A program made the position numbers and the translations under genes. A stretch of DNA of 64,000 nucleotides from Physcomitrium patens (taxonomy: Eukaryota; Streptophyta; Bryopsida; Funariales; Funariaceae). The DNA lies in the NCBI RefSeq assembly GCF_000002425.4, contig NC_037271.1, forward strand, positions 10,364,178-10,428,177. The letters are read 5' to 3'. How positions within the stretch are numbered: position 1 is the stretch's first letter; every line of letters begins with the position of its first letter. A model generated the notes under the pieces. That model had not been told where the DNA came from. It ran no database searches and was given only the letters and a program-made list of their open reading frames with translations. Shown here piece by piece: positions 49,748 to 63,334 of the stretch.

Positions 49748-52700
49748 AACAAACAGGATTTAATTATTATTTCACACATTACAATTCAAATAAATAGTAC
49801 AAATTAGAAATGTTTTGATTACATGTATGTTTTTCTTGTAATTTTTATTTATTTATTTTTAAAAGTGAAAATTGTTTAAATTATCATGCAAATTCTTTTC
49901 ATGTAAAAAGAATTTTTCCATACTTCAATGGTGGCATTTAGTTTACTTTGTTTTTTTTATTCATATGTTCATTATCCACTCTAGCTTATGTAACTTTGGT
50001 AAAAGTTATATTTCATTCTATTTAATGCATGTTGCGTTCTTCAGTTGGCTTCATACTCCAGAAAACTAGTTTAAATCTCTTAAGAAGAAAAAGATTCAAT
50101 AAAACACACTCTATTCCAATAAGCCCATGTGAAGATTTGGTTTTTATAAAAACTTGAAAAATATACTAGAATTTTTTTTGTTTTGTTTTGTTTTATTTTA
50201 TTTGTTTGTTTGTTTGTTTGTTTTTTTTTTTTTTTAAACAAAAATTCTGGTGTTTGATACAATTGTTAGAACCTCAGTTCAAGCTGATATATTAAGACTT
50301 GTGACAATAAAACCAAAGGAGAAAAAATAAAAAAATAAAAAATAAAAAAAATTCCAATATATATTCTCTCCTTGCTTTCTATCATTTCCATTTCAAAAAA
50401 TTAAATTTTAAGAAGAAAAAAAAATAAAAGAAACAAAAAAACCAATTCTTCACCAAGTAGAACAAAACCTTTTGAGAACTTTCATACTATGGCTTAGTAA
50501 AGTGAGCTTCTTGTATGAAGACTACTTAAGAAGACATCCATTTCATCAATGCAATTCATGCAACAAATATCATACTTATTACAAATACCATACTTTAACA
50601 TGTAACAAAGGCACATTTGTTTCTAACACAAATGTACATGAATGGGTTAAAACAACATAAGAAAATCAAGGATAATATCGGGCATGTTTAGTGGCATCAT
50701 CCAATAAAGAAAGGAAATAATACATGATGAAGTGCAAGAGGAACTTGTTGTGATTGTCCACAACATTAATTGCAAAGAAGTTAAAAAATGAACACAAAAC
50801 ACCATTAAGAGTTGGATCCAAAATATATATATATATATATGTATATATATGTATCCACCACAATTTTGGTAGCCCCCATGACATGTTTCCAAATGGAAAA
50901 GCATCTCGGGAGGTTCTCCAACACAACTTTTTCTTTCTTTCTTTCTTTCTAGAATCCACCACAAGATACTTTTCCGTTCGGAAACATGACAAGGGTGTGG
51001 CTGGAATTGACCCATTTATGTCAACCTTTTGAGAAGGGGAGGGCAGGATAGGACGGAATTTGCATGAAGAACCAAACTTGCCACATGGTACACAGACACC
51101 ACCAGTTGTGTGGAATCCACCTCTTTTTTCATGATTTTTTAAAAAATTTAAAGACCAAATGCCAATATGAAATCAAGACCAGGAATTACAAGAATCCAGC
51201 AAAGTCACAAAAACCAATAAAAAATGAATAATTAAATGACAACATTTGCAAAAAGAAATTGGTTGAATGTGTGGGTACTTTAGTTGGAGAATGGAAAGGT
51301 GACATGCATGAGGAGGGACACATGTTTATATATATATATATATTGGTTGTATTAGTTGTAGATTTTTTGGGAGGGCCATTAAGGATATTTTTTTTGTAAA
51401 TAAATTAAAATAAAGATATGTATTCTAAAAATTCCATTTTTTGGGAATCAAATTCTACTGAATGTTTGCATGTCTATTGTGCATCTACTAGTTTATGAAA
51501 AAATTAAGACTGAGACAGCGTTTTCAAATTTGATATTAAAATAATATATAACATTTCCTATACAAAAAATCATACTACATTCCATATATTGACTAATATC
51601 TACATTTACATTCATCAAAAGACATTAATGTGCACACCAATTAATTACTTGTCTGGTAGCTTCATATTGAGACTTTGAAAACTTTTTATATTTGATATTC
51701 TGCTCACTATTTTCTGAATCCAAGTGGTGGCGAAATACACGATTCTTATTTGACCACATTATATCTTTTATTAAACAAAAGGAAAAGAAAAGAAACTTAT
51801 GAACTTAATAAACTTATTTGGAAATCTAATATCTACACCTTTTTAACAATCTATTCTATTAAGAATAATATGAAATTAACTCAATAGCCATTCAGCATTA
51901 AAAGTTTGCTTTTAATATAAAATTTGTAAGTCGTTTAATTATATTTCTTATAGCCTTAAATATCAAATCAACTGGCTAAAGAGATTTTTTTATTGTAATT
52001 TTGAAATTTCTATGTTAAATGCTACATTATTTTAATTTGCATTATACTAAGATAATTATTAATTTTTTTTAAATTTAATTTAAAATATATTTCTACATTT
52101 ATATTAAATCATATCTACTTTACAAAACCTATTTAGCTCAATTAAAATGTAGAATTATAATTCAAGATAAATTAACATAAAAATGATTCGATGGAGTAAA
52201 ATAAAAATCAGACGAAAATATTTAACTTGTGAATTAAAATATTGATATCAATTAAATTTATTTTTTTCTGTTTTTATTTGTGGATTAAATATTTTGAATT
52301 TTTAAAGAAGAATTGTGGATTGGAATTAAGTAAAATGATTCATTACCGTTTTTTTTACTATTAGAATCAATCCTAAAAACATTTAGAAAAAATTACATAA
52401 TAAAATTTCATAAATCTATAATTATCTATTATTAAAAAATTAGATATTATGAAACTTTGCAGTGACGGTGGAGTGAATACTATGCCAAGGATCAAGTAGA
52501 ATTAGAAATCGTTGCAAGAACTTTATTTTACTTGTAATAAATATTTTTATTGTTCACTTTACAAGTTTGGTAATAATAAAACTTGAGTATTTATTATTTA
52601 TTTACTCATTCATCAATTTTAATGTTATTTCCATTTTTTTAATAAACCGATAAATTATCTTTGATACTAGTTCTATTCTTGATTGAATTTATTTCATTTC

Positions 52701-53880
52701 TTTTTAACTATATTCAGTTCAACAAATTTAATGCTCTTTTCAGTAAACACCAACAATCTGAATTAATTTTTCTAGAAAAAATCGAATTTGTTTAAAAACA
52801 TGTGTATATATATCATATTTAAAATAATAGATTTTATTTTTAAAATTCTTAATTAAAAGTTTATTCTATCACCTTTTGGCTCTTGAATACTTCATTTTAT
52901 GTTTGATTGTGCATGTATGTAAGTTTCTTTCATTTTGATACATTGGTTACACAAAATGTATTGTATTTCATGATAATTTTCTTGATAACTTCATTTGTTT
53001 GAAATTATTTTAATTAAGCTTAGATTTTGGTTTTACATTTCATGACAGACATCATGTTATGAAGCTTTGATTATTTTGTGCTCATACATGATTAAGTGTC
53101 AAGATACTTCAATAGTCAGGTGGCACAATAAATAATCCCAACATAAGAATGTCTACATCATGTTGTCATATCTTTGATCATGTATCATATCAATCTTTTA
53201 AAATAATATGTTTATTATCTTAATTTTAACAAAAATCATTTTCTTTTAAAATTTTCCGGAAATGATGTTTCAATTTCAAAAAACCCACTTTTATTTGTGT
53301 GCATTTTGTAGGATTTTCAATATTGGTTATTTAAGGAATTTAACACTTAGGATTTTTTAAATATGTTATTGCATTTCTAATTTTTAAAAAGTGTTTTAGC
53401 TCACTATGATTCTTGTCCATTTAAAATAATTGATTAATTAATTACATTGATTCATTCTCATCATACTCAGCTTTTATTTTTATTTTTAAGATTTGTTTTC
53501 AGAAAATATGTAGAGTGTTATACCTTCATCTCCAAATTTGTGTTTCCACTTCCATGCTTTGACAACATGCTGAGGCACAACCTTAGCACTCACTTTTCAC
53601 TCCTCTTTCTCTCTATTGTTGAAATTCTTCACTGAAAACATGGCTTTTTGTTGTCAATCTTGTACATCCTCCAACTCCTCGAAAGTAAAAAGATGTGAGA
53701 TGCATCTTTCATTGGACCAATTTTACATCTACAGTACAACAATTCAAATAATCTCTCTTTCATTCTCTGAGCTAAGTTTATAGATATTATTGTACGTTGA
53801 AAATTAAAACTTCAATCTTATATATATATATATATATATATTCACCCACACACATATGTACTTGAAAAAAATTAAATGCA
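49201..53880. other. AT-rich intergenic DNA with microsatellites
   Basis: No gene or recognisable transposon. TA runs occur at about 49380-49419 and 49503-49526, and a compound AC/AT run at 49711-49747. A TTTG-type run lies near 50200-50222, and a CTTT run near 50930-50950. Confidence 0.6.
49711..49747. repeat. Compound (AC)n(AT)n microsatellite
   Basis: AC run passing directly into an AT run, same order as at 30678, 55880 and 63283. Confidence 0.95.
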
Positions 53881-55140
53881 GCAACAGCTGATTCAGCAAC
53901 TATTAGAAAATTTGCTAACTAAAAACACAAGGGTCATTGTGAATTGCTTACGCAATTTGTACTCAGGACAGTCATGAAGTGATTTACAAGTTGTTGTTGC
54001 AAAGCAGCAACCACTCCTTTTTGCACCCATCACGTTGTTCCCTTTTTTCTACTTCCAGCAACAATAAGACTCTGAAACAACAGTCCAACTGATAATATGA
54101 CCTCACATCATATTCCACATGTCACACATCACATGAGAGCATTCTCTACTCCAAAAGGTGTGCCTCTGGTTGAAAACTGGGTACACAGGACAATAGTCGC
54201 ATCATCAGCAAAAAACAAAATAGAATAAAATAAAATAAACACTTCTGAAGTTCATGTTTCGGATCAACAGATCGGCAGTTTCTGACGCGATCCACGTAAA
54301 CAATCAAAACCCTGAGTTGGGTGGATGTGTGCACGATTGAGCAGGTCTTGGATGCAGCTTTTCTGAAGCAATATGAGGCTTTCGCTGGCTGAGTTGCATG
54401 ATATGAAGCTAATCCGATAGAATCATCAACTTGGCTTTTTGACCGTTGAATCGAACTTCCTCACACAAGCTTTACTGTCAAATGCACGCCCTGCTCACAA
54501 CCAGGTTCTGATCAACAACGTCGGCGAGATGTTGCGGCTTTCTGTGACCCTACCGAGGCATTATCAATGCTAGATTGCATGGTGATCACTGCATATCATT
54601 CAAGCTTTATTGTCCCCACACTACCACGGAATGAGAAGCAGGTGACGTTCAGAATGAAATGTTTGAGCTCATGAACCTTGAACCTTGTGTGTGTATTCCA
54701 CAATCGTTGATAGATTGAGCAGCAAAAGATGGTTGGTGAAACTGGGTTTTTGCTGTGGTGAGGTAGATGTGGGATGTTTAATCATCGGAATTGTTTCTTA
54801 AGTATCTGTGTTTGTCCATATCTGTCCATTGGATGTTGCCATCAAGTTTTTGTAATGGATTGAATCTTTGACAAATTTTGTTGGATTGCGTGCGTTGTTG
54901 TGAAATTTTGAGTGAGTGTAGTTGGATTAGGCATGGGTCATGGTTGAAAACATTTATTCATTGGGTTGTGTCGTAGGAGTCGATCTTTGGTAAAGCAAGA
55001 CTTGTGTGGATTTTAGTGTGCACCCATGTCCAAACATTTCATATTGTGTTCAAGTTCTGTTGAAATTTGATCACAGAAAACCAATTTTTGTGCATTTAAC
55101 AGGTTGAATCGAATTCCAATCTTTCAGGTTTTGTTTGCCC
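53881..55140. other. Moderate-GC island without a recognisable gene
   Basis: Base composition rises over about 1.2 kb, but all ORFs are short and none matches a known family. A non-coding transcript, a decayed gene or a regulatory region are all possible. A TA run at 53819-53841 borders it on the left. Confidence 0.45.
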
Positions 55141-55890
55141 AATAGTTGCATTAATTATTGATGTAATGATGTAGAAAATATTAGTCTTTTTAAGAATTTT
55201 AGTTTTAACAATTTAAACTTAATTATTTTTTCCAAATAATGAATTGATTAACTATTGACACAAAATAACATACTAAGCATTCTTATTTTTTAGAACTGTG
55301 ATAGTGCAAGAAGCACCTTCATATGTTTACAAGAATATCGTGTTCCTAAAGATAATATAAATAGAATTACCAATTTAGAATTATATTTTGTAAAGAGTTA
55401 ATTTTACATATATTAAAGCAAACTAACATTTTATAAAAACTTCTTTAGACAAAAAAATATGTAATTTGCATAATTTTTATATACAAAGTTTTAAATCATT
55501 TATGAACAAATCAAATTTTATATTATTTTTTCATTCCAATATCACATTAATTAATGAAGAAATTTGAATTTAATTACCAAATAGTTTAGGTGAGTGTTTG
55601 ATTCTTATTACCTTTATAAATTAATGATCTTTTAAAAATATTATGATAATTTTAATGTTTAATTTGAATATTTTAAATGAAACTTAAATATAATAAATTA
55701 TTATTTTATATATAAATAATTTTAAATTTTAAAAAGAAACATCTTTTATATTTTTAGAAAGAAGAAGAAGAAAAAACATTATACATGTACATGCATAATT
55801 TATTATATTTCCATATTTGTATGAATGGTGAAAGGTAGTTTTTGAGGCTTTTTCGTTGAATAATGCTGTTATTTTCTTATACACACACAC

Positions 55891-55937
<47 letters not shown>

Positions 55938-57245
55938 AATTCTTAATGTAAATTTGTTTTAATACTTTACATTAATGAGTCATTAACATTTAACAAATAT
56001 TTGTATAACTTAACTTTTTATCGAATTTCTTTAACAAATATCATTTTTTTCGAATTTTTTTATTAATATATATATATGCATGTGTTATGTTAATAAGTTT
56101 TTTATTTTAAAAATTTATAAGTTTAAAAATAACATTATTCCAAATATATGTATGTATTAATGTATAAATTTTGTATTATTATACTTAAAGTAGATATTTT
56201 TTTTCTATTGATCTTGTATTCACATTTGCAAGTTTTCTAATTGTTGCAATTTATCCTGCATTGTTCAAATGTTCTGAAAACCTTAGAAAATTATAAATAT
56301 TTTTCTTAACTTTAATCATAAGCAATGACATTTTTATTCATTATTTTTTCTTCTTTCTTTTGAAAATTCAGTAAATCCTCTAATTAGATCTTTAATTTTT
56401 AAGCCACAAGTATATGTAGAATGATTAAGATTTTTTTATTAATGTTTTAATATTTTGTAAGTGAATACCATATCCATATGTAAAAGATTAGTGAGAGAAG
56501 GCATGAACATTATTTGCGATTAGTTGATGTAAGTAGGAAATAGAACAAAAATAGTAAACCAATCCTGCATTTTATTTGTTTAGTAACAAAGACTAAAGTT
56601 TTTTCAATAATTAACTTACTATTTGTCAAATAGTGAAGCCAAAACTTTACCTAACAAGTATAAATCCAAGAGTAATTTTATTGCTATAATATATTGGTAG
56701 CACCAAATGCTTCTTATTGTAAAATATAGATATATAGATAATAAAGGATATTGATGCTTAAAACAAGAGATTAAATTTATGATTTTTTTTCCTTCTATAA
56801 TTTCATATTTTATAAAAAAATATCTTCTTATAATTCAAGCAATAGTTAGATCTTTAATAATTCAATATAAAATTAAATATTTTTAGTAAAAATTACAATT
56901 GCTATAAAAAAGTTTAAATTCTAAGTAAAAATGAATGTATTATATAATATATTTTTAATTCTTATACTATTTAGAATTCATATTAATATGTGTCTCTTTT
57001 CATATTATCTATTTATTTAATAATATATAAAACATTTATATCTTTAAAAATATAATAATACTAAAAGTTATAATTAGTTGGTTTTTAAATTTATGGTATT
57101 ATTATTTTTTTATGCAAAAGTATTAATTTCTAAAAAAAATGAAGAAGAATTTAAATTAATGAATTTGATATATTTATTGATTTTAAATATCATATAATAG
57201 AAGCTATTTTCAACAATCATTAATCTAATAACTATTAGAAATTAT

Positions 57246-57281
<36 letters not shown>

Positions 57282-57753
57282 AAAATTAGCTACAAATAAG
57301 AAAACATTCATTTTTGGTTAAATGAGAGATTGAATAAAAGTTATACTTACACAAATATGAATTGTTGAAAGACACTTAATAAATTATTAATATGCAAATT
57401 TGAATGAATTAAAAGATTTTATAAGAATTTTAAAAAAGAAATAGCAAAAGATCAACAAGATCAATAGTCTTTATATCAAACCATTCTTCTTCAATAACTA
57501 TTCTTGATTTTAGTAATGGAAATCATTTTATAAATAATAATAATAATAATAATAATAATTCTAATAGAAAATTAAATTTTAAAAAATATCTGTCTTTAGT
57601 TTAAAAATATGATTTAAATATGTTGTATACTTAAAGAAAAAAATCATGATTATTTTATAATTTTTTGCTTGTATGTATAGTTGTGTGTAATTAGTTCTTA
57701 TATTTCTCTTAACAAAGTCATTGTAGTTCATTGTCTTTACAATTATGTCCTTA
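55141..57753. other. AT-rich intergenic DNA
   Basis: No gene seen. It holds a compound AC/AT run at 55880-55935, a TA run at 57249-57279 and an AAT run at about 57534-57559. Confidence 0.6.
55880..55935. repeat. Compound (AC)n(AT)n microsatellite
   Basis: AC run of about 24 bases passing into an AT run of about 29 bases. Confidence 0.95.
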
Positions 57754-58125
57754 CTTAGCCAAAGAGAGGCAAGGAAAGAGTTGAACAAGTGGATTTACAA
57801 CCACCAAAATATAATAGGCTGGAGTTATAGGAAGATTGTAAAGGCTTTGGAGGAAGAAAAGTCAAGAGTTTAGTAGGTGGTGACGAGAAGGGATTCATGG
57901 TGGAATCTTGTTGAGAATGCTCCAATCAAAGGTTGTCTACAAAAAATTACAAGGATTATGAGGAGAGTAGAAGACATGATAAATAAGAATCCTATATTAT
58001 CTTTATAAAAAATTGTAAGAGAAGAAAAAATTAGACTTTCTTTCTCAAGTAATTGCACAATTGTTTTTACTAGTGGTTTTTGCTTAAAGGTGGGACAATT
58101 GAAATCATATTAGAGATCTACATAG

Positions 58126-58164
<39 letters not shown>

Positions 58165-58848
58165 AATTTATTTATAGATATTGTAAACAAAATTTGTAGC
58201 AATAAACTAAGGCTTGTTTCATTGATAAGACCACTATAGTCTATGATCCATATCTTGTAGGGAAGAAAGTCTACATGCGTCAAGGTAAAGAGCTACACAA
58301 GAAGAATTTGAGACCTAGTTTCAAATCACGGAGGACAAATGTTGGGATTTTTGCATGCATTGTAAAAAGCAAGCCATTCTAAATCAGCATTAGTAAAGAA
58401 GAAGATAGAGAAGGAGCATATTACTCCTTGCGACAAACTTAGCCTCAATGATGTACAATTTGGTCAAGAATTGCACAAACCTTTCATTATTCTTTTTATT
58501 TGTATTCTAAGTGATGAGCGGAGTCACATTTACCTAGGTGTAGATAGAACAAGATGATACCAAGGACTTGAGAATGTAAGAATCTAGTGAGAATGTGGCT
58601 ATGCATAACTACGTTGGCCACCAAATTCTCTAGACCTCAACTCAATAGAGAATTGTTGGATGATTCTCAAAAGATGTATTAGAAAGTGTTTCTTGCAAAG
58701 AGAGAAGAGACTTCATGATGCCAAACAATTGTTTGAAGCAGCTTTAGAAAATTGGAACTTCATTGATTAAGGCACTATCAATACATGGATATATGAGATG
58801 CCTAAAAGATTGCAAGCAATTTTTAATGCAGAAAGAGGTCACACTTAG
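57754..58848 (+). pseudogene. Decayed Tc1-type (DD34E) transposase
   Basis: Readable blocks in order on the plus strand: an HTH-like part ARKELNKWIYNHQN.. with GWSYRKIVKALEEE (57772-57867); a second HTH-like part RRVEDMINKNPILSL.KIVREEKIRLS (from about 57961); the first catalytic Asp in CFIDKTTIVYD at 58224; a following block VYMRQGKELHKKNLRPSFKS with GIFACI; the second Asp in VDRTR at 58543; and WPPNSLDLNSIENCW from 58615 with Glu at 58648. The second Asp and the Glu are in one frame and exactly 34 residues apart, the Tc1 spacing. Stop codons interrupt, and a TA microsatellite at 58130-58161 sits before a change of frame. The last readable stop is at 58846. Terminal inverted repeats were not found. 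Confidence 0.85.
58130..58161. repeat. (TA)n microsatellite inside dead transposase
   Basis: TA run between the HTH blocks and the first catalytic Asp of the Tc1-type relic; the frame differs on its two sides. Confidence 0.9.
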
Positions 58849-58984
58849 TAGTAGTTAAGGTTAGATGGTACTCTTGTGGATTTGTAAATTTTGTGAATAT
58901 ATGAGTTCATGTATGGTTGTGAGCCTCACCAAAGTAGACTTTTTTTCCATTGGCAGAGGTACAAAGACTTATTTCACATGATTG

Positions 58985-59015
<31 letters not shown>

Positions 59016-62000
59016 CCCAAATATTACAATAGACAGTTATAGAAGATCAATCATGTTTATAATCACCAAATATATATTATACTTTCTTATTATGTTTAAA
59101 AAAGAGAATTAATTTGGTCTATTATAATACTAATATATAAAATAAAATGATTAAAATATAATATATTATTTAAGTCTTTTTTATTAATTAATAATATATT
59201 TGTACTTTAGGTTTATTTTTACAAAATTATTTGTTTTAGATTGTTTTAAAAAGTAATCCAAAATAATATATAGAAGTAAAAATATATGCATCAAATCATG
59301 TAAAAGTAAAAATATAAATTAGAAAATAAAGTAAAAAAAGTAAATTATGTACTTGTCCAAAACTTAGATTTCTCATTGAAGTCAAGTTTGTGATAGAGGC
59401 AATATTTATTTTAAATTTTGAATTTACAAAGAAATTTTTGAATATTTAGTCATTGGATAAAATATTTTTTTTCTTTATTCAACAAAATTTTTTTATAAAT
59501 TTTTTTGAATTAGCAATATAATAAAATATATAAAATTTAAAAAAAATGTGCTTTACTTTAATAGACATTAGGTTTAAAGTGCAACTGACTCTGTAAATCG
59601 GCAATTATTGGAAAAGAAATACAAGACACAATTTTTATTGATTTCAGTAAAAGAACTTTTTTTTGTAAATAATACCACAAAAGTAATGATATGGGGCGTG
59701 GAGTCAATAATAAATATATAAAAATTAAGAATCTTAAAATATGCTTTGAAATAATACAATTAGAAAATTTATCTAGACTTTATTTTTATTCTTGCTTTAG
59801 ATACAAAGGATATGATTGTATTTTCTGTAAATATTATTACAAAATGATTACTTATTTATATATATTTTAAAATAATTATAGCTTTACACATGGTGATTAT
59901 AATTTTTTTAATTGTTGCTATATGTATATTTTTAATAAAAGAGATGTTAGAAGATTTGATGAAACAAAAAGTTGTATTTAGATTATATCTCTAAAATGAA
60001 AAATAATTCCACTTTATGCAAAGGTTGCATGAATATTAATACTAAAAAGTGGCTTTTTCATGCACTTAATAAAACTGACTCATAAGAAGGTCCTCATGTT
60101 GCTCACAAAATGATTAATGAAAAATTACCAATCAACAGATATGAATGTACTATATTTTATTAAATGTAAGAGAATATGGATAAAATCCCCCTAGTATGAA
60201 TATTAGTCCTTCAATATAATATTAAAAAATTCTCGCCAACTTAAGTTATACAAAAAATTTAAGGTTTAATGACCTATCATAGACAGTATAGAAATAAACA
60301 CCAAAATTTAACTTTATATTTATTACTTAAATTTACATCTAATTTTTTCAAATTATGGATTCATGTCTTATAGTGAAACAAAGAGTTTGTTTAATTGTGA
60401 CCATCTCTTAGTTAAAAAGGTCACAATGTGATACATAAACATTACAAGGAATTCATTAAAAAATATTTCAAATAATAAAATTCATCGTTGAAATTTTACA
60501 AAATAATTAGTTTATATTTCTTTAAACTTAATCCATTATTATTGAGCATTCATATAAAAATATCTTAGAAATTTGTATATTTTTACATCTACAATTAAAA
60601 AAAAATTAGAATAATAATCTTGAGATTCTTTCAGATTATTTTTATTTTTAATTTAATTTTAAAAACTATGAAATATTAGTATTCTATCACAATATAAAAT
60701 TTAAATTAAATCCACTCAACTTCTTAATATGTATGTCATTAAATTAGAAAAATTATGTATATATTCTAAATAATTTTTGAAATGTTTGCATTTGTGCAAG
60801 TTTTGTAGCAAATATTAGGTTTTGGAACATGTCCAAATCAATTAATCTAATAGTTTGAATTTAAATCTTTATGATTAATAAGGATAATAGTGTTCATAAG
60901 ACGGTCTTAAGGCTTGGGAGAAAAAGGAGAAGTTCACATGTTTTTAAGTTTTAATTTTTTGAAATCAAGAAACTTCTCTTTGTTGGTCTTAAATGTAGAA
61001 AAGTTTTCAATGGGGTCATTTCTACTCAGTATAAATAATATTGTCCCTCAGAATTTGTATTAGGCCCACATTTAATTTAAGAAAACCTTGAGATCTTTAT
61101 ATCTCTTAATTCCAAAGGTTAACGCTTTCAAAAGAAGTGTTTTCTTCACAAGGAAACATGCCTTTATTCATATTTTCAAGCATGGTTTTCCAAAACAGAC
61201 ATGTTCTTTTTTATAATACAGTTTGTAATTTATATCTTAACCTCCTTTATTGTAAATTGGCTTTACATGGCACTTACAACTTAATAAGTCAAACTAGACA
61301 TAATTCTTCAATGAGCAAACATTTCAAGTTTGAACTTTGTTGCAAATACATAGTAAAACATTCTACCAATTGATTAAATTTCTATTCAGAAAAATATTAT
61401 TTATCATGCTTATCAGTCTAATACTTTTTAAATTATCTTAAATAGTTCTTGGATATATAAACAACCAAATTATTGCTTAGATTGGACTTATTGTCACATA
61501 ATTAGGTTGCAGAGTAATCTACAATATTCTAGCCTTTGGAGGTCATTCTCTAGATAAAAACTTATTTTGATAAAAGACATTGTAATAAGTTTTAAGACAA
61601 TTTTAAGAATAAAAAGTATGAATGTTTATTTTTTTAAGACGTGTCAATTTGTGAATGATTGACAAATCAAAATAATATATTCTTCAATAAATGTAATGAG
61701 TAAAAATTTCATCTTAATTATTTTATAAAAAATATTATTACGTTTTAACAAGATAACACAAAATAGAACTTAATTTGAAAATAAAAATTACTATTTTTTA
61801 TGACAATATGTCAAGACACAGATAATAAGTCTGACTTATATAGAGAGGTGGTGAGGGGCATTGAGTGGCTTTAAAGAAATACCCAATTGTGACTTAGAGA
61901 CATCTTATATTTAGAAGACAAGGTGAAAGGCCTTAACTTTTTACATGTTTTGATTAATTGAAATTAAGAAGCCTCTTTACTTTGGCTTTATACTTAGAAA

Positions 62001-62174
62001 ATTAAGTTCAAAGGCCCTAAGAATAAAATATTAAGTATGATGCATTTTTCCCCTACACTACGTAAACACTTTTGTCATTTAAAATTACTACTGGAAACAT
62101 GTCAAAGAGATGCTTTTTAGAAAATAAATCAAGCAGCTATGTCAAAATATGTTTAAAATAGTCATTATGAAATA

Positions 62175-62208
<34 letters not shown>

Positions 62209-62439
62209 TTTTACACTTCTCATAATTGTTTGAATCAAGATATAGATTGACATGTTTAGACTTGTATTAAAATAAAATAGAATAAACATGATTTAGCTTC
62301 CAAAGAAGACCTTTCTCCACCGAGCAAGATACCTTGATAAGGCTTTTGAACCATACATATGAATTTTTGGAACCTTTATTTCTAGAAGCTCACTTTCAAT
62401 CTATATATAAATGTATTTTTGAGGGGGAGGGGGATGAAC
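58849..62439. other. AT-rich intergenic DNA
   Basis: No gene seen. It contains a 27-A run at 58989-59015 and a 29-T run at 62177-62205. Two stretches near 60935-61010 and 61940-62015 look alike (ACATGTTTT.., GAAAT.AAGAA) and may be diverged copies of one old repeat. Confidence 0.5.
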
Positions 62440-63295
62440 CCAATTGACGTATCACATGTGTGATTGACTGATTTCTCCAGTCTGCTTCAGACAGATTCTA
62501 ATAATAACACACACACAAAAAAGAAAAAAGAAAAAAGAAAATCTCAGTTTGCCACACGCTTCGACTGACTGGCACAGTGGCGCAACGGATTCCAGCACCT
62601 GCACAATTTGAAGCAAAAATCAAGTCATGGCCCTCGAGTGAAACGCCGGGTGTGTGATCACCTGAAGGTTGTAGAAGCTTCACTGCCCTTCTGGATCCGC
62701 TTTTGTTTTTTTGACGCCTGGTGAATTTTGATTTTGTCCAGTTTGATTGATTGTAGCTGCAGTAAAACCTGAATGGAAGCTCTCACACGATCCATGTCCA
62801 GGAGCAGCGCGGTGAATGAATGGCCTGCGCCGCACCCACCTGCGCATCGCCAGGTCCGGTTGCACATCGTTGCACGCTTCCAGTTGCCGACAAGCTGGCT
62901 AAAAATATGCGATTTGACCGGACGGTTGCGTGGCTTTGTTCACCTCGGAAGTGAGTAAGGTCGAGGTGTTGGGGGGAGGATTAACTTACGGTAGTCCATC
63001 GGATGATGCGGGTCCTCATCTTCTGGGTGCCATTGCTAGAAACTCTGCCCGGAACTAGGAGCCCAGTGTCTACAACACCCTTGAGGTCGACCACAAATGA
63101 TAAGCATCCCCAAAAATAGAGGCTCCGTAGTGGTGGAATGCCGAGGTTCGTCGGCCAGGAAACCATGTCCGGTTTTGCTATTCTATTTGTGTGCATCGGA
63201 TAGGGGGAGTGCTCGCAGTCATGTCCACTTGGGGTTCTCGACTTCGTCAACTTGGTTCCCTCCCAAAGCTTCAGAAACAAACAACACACACACAC

Positions 63296-63334
<39 letters not shown>

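Noticed and set aside
57560-59060. Terminal inverted repeats of the Tc1-type element
   Set aside because: A weak CTGTCT-containing similarity between about 57590 and 59030 was seen, but too few bases match to call ends.
62565-62660. tRNA- or SINE-like A box (TGGCGCAACGG)
   Set aside because: No acceptable B box at the right distance and no cloverleaf; chance match.
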